A stretch of 10,647 nt of DNA, taken from assembly GCA_023300835.1 (NCBI GenBank), contig JALZVB010000114.1, positions 1-10,647 of the forward strand. Reading direction: 5' to 3'. The first letter of the stretch is position 1, and each line of letters begins with the position of its first letter. Shown here piece by piece: positions 6,676-10,647 of the stretch. A model generated the notes under the pieces. The model had not been told where the DNA came from, ran no database searches, and saw only the letters and a list, made by a program, of their open reading frames with translations. Source of the stretch: Saprospiraceae bacterium (GTDB lineage Bacteria; Bacteroidota; Bacteroidia; Chitinophagales; Saprospiraceae). The position numbers and the translations under genes were made by a program.

Positions 6676-7581
6676 TTACTTACCTGGTTTCTGCAATCGT
6701 TCCGTTATAAGCACAGCCAGATTATGAGAAGTACTCTGTGACAACCTTACTTTTATCAGCTCTTTATTAGCGTCTTGAGAATATGCGCCACTTACATGGT
6801 AGTTGCCAGCTTTATCAAGCTCACAATGAACACCTAGCGGCATCTGACATCCTCCTGACATCATTTTCAATACAGTTCTTTCTATGTTAGTTTGTTTGGC
6901 ACTTTCAGGATGATGAATAAGGCCAATTATTCTTCTCATTTCCTTATCCTCAGCTCTTACCTGATAAGCTACAACGCCTTGTCCTGGAGCGGGCACATAC
7001 TCTTGTGTATTGAGCAATACAGTTTTATATTGAGTAAGATCTATATCTAGTCTTTCTACGCCTGCTGCAGCAAGAATAATAGCATCGTAGTTTTCAGTTG
7101 ATAATTTATTGATCCTAGTAGGCACATTTCCTCTGAGATCTTGGACCGTCACCTCAGGTGCAAGATGTAAAATCTGCGCTTTTCTCCTCACTGAAGAAGT
7201 CCCTACTACTGCACCAGGTGCCAAGCCTAATGTATGATCTGCCGAGTAAGACTCCTGATTAATTATCAATAAATCATTAGGTGTAGCTCTTTCTGATAGA
7301 CCTCCGATAGCTAAACCTTCTGGTTGATCTGTAGGCAGGTCCTTGAGGGAATGCACTGCTACATCTATACGTTTAGCGATAAGCGCATCCTCTATTTCTT
7401 TGGTAAAAAAGCCCTTCCCTTCTAGTTTATCAAAACCCAGATTTTGGATTTTATCACCTTGTGTCTTGATGATTTTCAATTCACATATAAAGTTGAGGGC
7501 CTCTAACTCTGTTTTGACTTTATTTGCCTGCCAAAGAGCCAATTTACTCCCCCTAGTACCTATCATTACAAGTCTTCTCAC
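6676..7581 (-). CDS. hemC: hydroxymethylbilane synthase (porphobilinogen deaminase)
   Basis: HemC joins four porphobilinogen molecules into the linear tetrapyrrole hydroxymethylbilane in the cytoplasm. The 301-residue product (E. coli HemC is about 313) shows IGTRGSKLALWQA at the N-terminus, VDVAVHSLKDLPT with the catalytic Lys-Asp pair, TSSVRRKAQ, DLRGNVPTRINKL, and SGGCQMPLGVH, whose Cys245 anchors the dipyrromethane cofactor. All expected active-site residues are present. The start is GTG at 7581 (MRRLVMIGTRG); TAA lies in frame seven codons upstream, and ATG at 7566 is a possible alternative that would trim five residues. It is the first gene of a minus-strand cluster with the DnaQ-like gene and hemD. 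A weak -7-like sequence, TTATTTTG (7625-7632, minus strand), lies about 45 bases upstream. Confidence 0.97.
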   Translation of the reverse strand: MRRLVMIGTRGSKLALWQANKVKTELEALNFICELKIIKTQGDKIQNLGFDKLEGKGFFTKEIEDALIAKRIDVAVHSLKDLPTDQPEGLAIGGLSERATPNDLLIINQESYSADHTLGLAPGAVVGTSSVRRKAQILHLAPEVTVQDLRGNVPTRINKLSTENYDAIILAAAGVERLDIDLTQYKTVLLNTQEYVPAPGQGVVAYQVRAEDKEMRRIIGLIHHPESAKQTNIERTVLKMMSGGCQMPLGVHCELDKAGNYHVSGAYSQDANKELIKVRLSQSTSHNLAVLITERLQKPGK

Positions 7582-8058
7582 GATGTCGTTTCCTATGGAT
7601 TAAATGATGGCGCTAACATACAACCAAAATAAGTCATTACAGAAATTGAGCTCTTAAAGTGTGAACGGACTATAGAGAGAAAAACGATAAACTCTAATGT
7701 TTAATACATAAAAAGCCCCATATATCTCCATATTTCTGAGACTACTTCAATAATATGTCTTGATAACTCGATGAAAACCTTTATTCTTATATTTTTGCAA
7801 AAACAGTTCAATAAGTTTGTCAAGGTCTGCGTTACATGTTAACTTATTCTTAACAAATAAGCGTTGCAGTAAAAATGAAATATACCCGACTGAGATCCTT
7901 AATAAGCAATATTAGGCAAGTGAACCCAACTTTAGACACTTTATAATACGTCTATGGTTATGAATGAAGACTCAAGTGACTTCAAACAACTGCCCGTACA
8001 ATAGTAAAAGAGCTTACTTCGGTATTATAGTTGTATTAAATAGAGACTAAGATCCATT
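7582..8058. other. divergent noncoding region between hemC and lpxD
   Basis: This region of 477 bases separates the heme and lipid A transcripts. I see no long open frame. A 23-codon frame at 7875-7946 has no recognisable product. Promoter candidates are weak: TTATTTTG (7625-7632, minus strand) for hemC and TATAGTTG (8026-8033, plus strand) for lpxD, each one base away from TAnnTTTG and without a well placed TTG. A six-bp inverted repeat around 7843-7861 (CTTATT with AATAAG) is too short to interpret. No riboswitch, tRNA or terminator is recognisable. Confidence 0.5.
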
Positions 8059-9135
8059 ATGAATTATACCGTAGGAAAAATTGCTGAAATTATAGGAGGC
8101 GCATTAACAGGTAATGCAGATATTGAGATCAAAGGTGCCGCAGGTTTAGATAAAGCTAAACAAGGCCATATAACTTTCCTATCTAATGATAAATACCTCA
8201 ACGAAACAGAACATACTGAAGCCTCAGCCATTCTAATAAATAAAAAATACGTCGATCTTAATCTTACCATTCCCACAATCAGTGTAGATAATGTATATAC
8301 AGCTCTAGCCGAAATACTAAACCTGTTTGATGAAAGTAAAATGGGAACACCTGGGATACATCCCATGGCATATGCTTCTGACAAGGCAACAATTGACAGC
8401 ACAGCTCATATAGGACCCAGTTGCATCATAGAGGATCAAGTTACGGTGGGTGCTAAAACACAGATAATGGGTCAAGTTTATTTAGGTAAAAACGTTACCA
8501 TAGGTGCCAATTGCATAATATATCCAGGTGTTAAAGTATATCATGACTGCCACATAGGTGACAACTGCATCCTACATGCTAACGCAATTATAGGAGCGGA
8601 CGGTTTTGGGTTTGCGCCTCAAGCTGATGGTACATTTGTAAAAATCCCACAGATAGGTAACGTAATACTTGAAGATCACGTAGAAATAGGTGCCAATACG
8701 GTTGTAGATAGAGCCACAATGAACTCTACTATCATACGAAAAGGCGTCAAACTAGATAATCTCATCCAAGTCGGTCATAACGTAGAAATAGGTGAGAACA
8801 CCGTGATTGCGGCCCTTACAGGCATAGCAGGTAGTGCCAAAATAGGAAAACAGTGCCAGATAGGTGGCCAAGTGGGTATTTCTGGACATATAACTGTCCC
8901 AGACAGAACCATGATACAAGCGCAGAGTGGTGTTACTAAAGGAGGTAAATTACCAGGGCAGAAACTATCAGGGAGTCCAGCCGTTCCGTATAACAATTTT
9001 GTAAAATCCTTTGTTATAACCAAGAATTTGCCCGACCTTCAAGCCCGAATAAGAAAATTGGAAAAACAGTTAGAACAACTGGTTCTTTCCTCCAACCCGA
9101 AACATGAAGCAAAAGACGATAGCGCAAAAATTTGA
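8059..9135 (+). CDS. lpxD: UDP-3-O-(3-hydroxyacyl)glucosamine N-acyltransferase
   Basis: LpxD transfers a 3-hydroxyacyl chain from acyl carrier protein to the 2-amino group of UDP-3-O-acylglucosamine, the third step of lipid A synthesis. The 358-residue product has the N-terminal uridine-binding domain (about 1-100, including GAAGLDKAKQGHITFLSN), then a left-handed beta helix of hexapeptide repeats (for example IGANCI, IGDNCI, IGENTV). The catalytic His is His240 in QVGHNVEIGENT, and FGFAPQADGTFVKIPQIG is the familiar central loop. A short C-terminal helix, ARIRKLEKQLEQL, likely helps trimer packing. The ATG at 8059 fits the family start MNYTVGKIAEIIGG. It is the first gene of the lipid A cluster, and its 3' end overlaps the next gene by 32 bases. 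Confidence 0.97.
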   Translation: MNYTVGKIAEIIGGALTGNADIEIKGAAGLDKAKQGHITFLSNDKYLNETEHTEASAILINKKYVDLNLTIPTISVDNVYTALAEILNLFDESKMGTPGIHPMAYASDKATIDSTAHIGPSCIIEDQVTVGAKTQIMGQVYLGKNVTIGANCIIYPGVKVYHDCHIGDNCILHANAIIGADGFGFAPQADGTFVKIPQIGNVILEDHVEIGANTVVDRATMNSTIIRKGVKLDNLIQVGHNVEIGENTVIAALTGIAGSAKIGKQCQIGGQVGISGHITVPDRTMIQAQSGVTKGGKLPGQKLSGSPAVPYNNFVKSFVITKNLPDLQARIRKLEKQLEQLVLSSNPKHEAKDDSAKI

Positions 9136-10501
9136 GATAGAAGGAATAGGGCTTCACACAGGAAAAACAGCACGACTCACATGCTTACCTGCCCCAGCAA
9201 ATAAAGGCATAGTTTTCAAAAGAACTGACCTAGAAGATCAACCAGAGATACCCGCTATTGTAAACTTTGTAGATTCTACTTTCAGAAGTACTTGTCTCAA
9301 AAAAGGAGAAGCTCAAGTACATACTACTGAACATCTCATGTCAGCATTTTATGGCCTAGGAATAGACAATGTAATCATAGAAATAGATGGTCCTGAAGTA
9401 CCTATACTAGACGGTTCTTCACAAATTATAGCTACCAAAATAACCGCATCTGGCGTCACAGAACTAGAAGAAGACCGAGAATACATCGAATTTGATGAGA
9501 TATTGACTTTTACAGATCCAGAAAGTGGTGCTGATTATGTTTACATGCCTGTTGCAGATCATGATCGATCTGAAATAACGGCTATCATTGATTACCATAA
9601 TTCTAAGATAGGAAGACAGGTCGCTACATACAGAGAGAATATCTCGTATGAGGATGAGATCGCATCAGCAAGAACTTTTGTATTTGTAAATGAACTAGAA
9701 GCACTTGCCAAAAAAGGCGTCATTAAAGGTGGTAGTCTTGATAACGCTATCGTATTCGGACATAAGGACTTTCCTAAAGAAAAAGTAGCTGCGTTGGCAT
9801 CACAGTTCAATGTAGAAGCGGATGTACTTGTAGACAACGGTATTCTCAATGGTCTTACATTAAGGTATCCCAATGAGCCAGCCAGGCATAAATTACTAGA
9901 CTTACTTGGAGACCTTTATCTACTCAAGAATCCTATTAAAGGAAAGATAATTGCTACAAAGCCAGGTCATACAGGAAATGTAGCTTTCGCGAAATTTATA
10001 AAAGGACAATACACTAAGAAAAAGAAATTAAAAGGTAAGCCCAGATATGTAGCTGGGCAGGTTCCTATAAAAACGATAGAGGAAATTAAGACATACATTC
10101 CACATCGTTACCCTTTCTTACTTGTAGACAGTATTCTAGAATTATCTGAGAATCATGTGGTAGGTTTGAAAAATGTTACTGGAAACGAGCAGTTCTTTGA
10201 AGGGCACTTTCCAGGCAACCCTGTTTTTCCAGGTGTATTACAGATGGAAGCATTGGCACAGGCAGGGGGTATATTGGCACTCAGCACAGTTGATGATCCT
10301 AGTAATTACAACACATACTTTCTTAAGTTAGACAAAGTCAGATTTAAGAAATTGGTTGTTCCCGGAGACACCATGATATTGAAACTAGAATTAATAACAC
10401 CTATAAGAAGAGGTATATTCCATATGCAAGGCACCGTATATGTAGGAGATGCCATTGTCTCAGAAGGAGAACTAACCGCACAGATAAGTAAACGTTCATG
10501 A
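9104..10501 (+). CDS. lpxC/fabZ: bifunctional LpxC deacetylase / FabZ dehydratase
   Basis: This 465-residue fusion joins two enzymes. The N-terminal part (about 1-310) is LpxC, the zinc deacetylase that commits UDP-3-O-acyl-GlcNAc to lipid A: GIGLHTGK (14-21), HTTEH (73-77, with Glu76 as base and His77 as zinc ligand), HKLLDLLGD with ligands His262 and Asp266, and KPGHTGN with His289. The C-terminal part (from about 322) is FabZ, the (3R)-hydroxyacyl-ACP dehydratase: IPHRYPFLLVD, then GHFPGNPVFPG with catalytic His368 and Glu382 in LQMEALAQ. All catalytic residues are present in both halves. The fusion is established in Bacteroidota and related phyla and links fatty acid elongation to lipid A synthesis. 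The start ATG lies 32 bases inside lpxD. The stop TGA overlaps the ATG of lpxA (ATGA), so translational coupling is likely on both sides. Confidence 0.97.
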   Translation: MKQKTIAQKFEIEGIGLHTGKTARLTCLPAPANKGIVFKRTDLEDQPEIPAIVNFVDSTFRSTCLKKGEAQVHTTEHLMSAFYGLGIDNVIIEIDGPEVPILDGSSQIIATKITASGVTELEEDREYIEFDEILTFTDPESGADYVYMPVADHDRSEITAIIDYHNSKIGRQVATYRENISYEDEIASARTFVFVNELEALAKKGVIKGGSLDNAIVFGHKDFPKEKVAALASQFNVEADVLVDNGILNGLTLRYPNEPARHKLLDLLGDLYLLKNPIKGKIIATKPGHTGNVAFAKFIKGQYTKKKKLKGKPRYVAGQVPIKTIEEIKTYIPHRYPFLLVDSILELSENHVVGLKNVTGNEQFFEGHFPGNPVFPGVLQMEALAQAGGILALSTVDDPSNYNTYFLKLDKVRFKKLVVPGDTMILKLELITPIRRGIFHMQGTVYVGDAIVSEGELTAQISKRS

Positions 10502-10647
10502 CAATATCCCCACTAGCTCACATACATCCTGATGCGCAGATAGGCGAGAATGTTTCAATTGAAGCTTTCGCCTACATAGATAAAAATGTTGTCATAGGTG
10601 CAGGAACCAAGGTAGCTACACATGCAGTCATATATTCAGGAACAACA
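10498..10647 (+). CDS. lpxA: acyl-ACP--UDP-N-acetylglucosamine O-acyltransferase, 5' part
   Basis: Only the first 50 codons are in the window; the gene runs off the right edge. LpxA performs the first step of lipid A synthesis, placing a 3-hydroxyacyl chain on the 3-OH of UDP-GlcNAc. The visible protein begins MTISPLAHIHPDAQIGENVS and continues with hexapeptide-repeat coils (IGENVS, IDKNVV, IGAGTK), matching the start of LpxA of this phylum. The catalytic His lies beyond the window. Its ATG overlaps the lpxC/fabZ stop by four bases, placing it third in the lpxD, lpxC/fabZ, lpxA operon. Confidence 0.93.
   Translation, partial: MTISPLAHIHPDAQIGENVSIEAFAYIDKNVVIGAGTKVATHAVIYSGTT

Noticed and set aside
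7875..7946. Small 23-residue protein upstream of lpxD
   Set aside because: Too short and without any supporting signal or recognisable similarity.
8392..8930. Recurring GGTGCNAA- and ATAGGTG-like words suggesting tandem DNA repeats
   Set aside because: They are the codons of the LpxD left-handed beta-helix hexapeptide repeats, a protein-level periodicity.
1..10647. CRISPR array, transposase, integrase, toxin-antitoxin or defence genes
   Set aside because: I looked on both strands and saw no spaced identical repeats and no protein with such motifs.

Overview
The window looks like a chromosomal segment of a low-GC (my estimate, high-30s percent) member of the Bacteroidota. The reasons are a fused LpxC/FabZ gene, a protein with a type IX secretion (T9SS) C-terminal tail, a lipoprotein with an acidic surface-export motif after its lipid-modified cysteine, a short-form adenylate kinase, and gene starts without clear Shine-Dalgarno sequences. 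I cannot place it below phylum.

Layout: (1) 62-2294, minus strand, a SulP-type anion transporter gene broken by one frameshift and two in-frame TAA codons. (2) 2295-2658, noncoding, holding the first copy of a roughly 95-base imperfect repeat. (3) 2659-3543, plus strand, a T9SS-secreted protein of unknown function, and 3746-4249, minus strand, a small surface lipoprotein; a strong bidirectional terminator separates these convergent genes. (4) 4250-4782, a long noncoding stretch with an 11-bp inverted repeat, a promoter-like box and the second repeat copy, leading into adk (4783-5349, plus). (5) 5366-7581, minus strand, a compact cluster hemC, DnaQ-like gene, hemD. (6) 7582-8058, a divergent noncoding region. 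(7) 8059 to the right edge, plus strand, the lipid A genes lpxD, lpxC/fabZ and lpxA (cut by the window), overlapping one another.

How they work together: lpxA, lpxC and lpxD encode the early UDP-GlcNAc acylation and deacetylation steps of lipid A synthesis. The fused FabZ domain dehydrates 3-hydroxyacyl-ACP, the same pool that LpxA and LpxD draw on, so one transcript carries both sides of that branch point. hemC and hemD encode consecutive tetrapyrrole steps, porphobilinogen to hydroxymethylbilane to uroporphyrinogen III. Between them lies a DnaQ-fold protein that appears to have lost most of its catalytic residues.

Most worth a second look: the inactive-looking exonuclease homologue inside the heme operon; the hairpin-plus-start-codon repeat shared by the adk leader and the region upstream of the broken transporter; and the pattern of lesions in the transporter. 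I found no CRISPR array, tRNA, rRNA, transposase or clear defence system.
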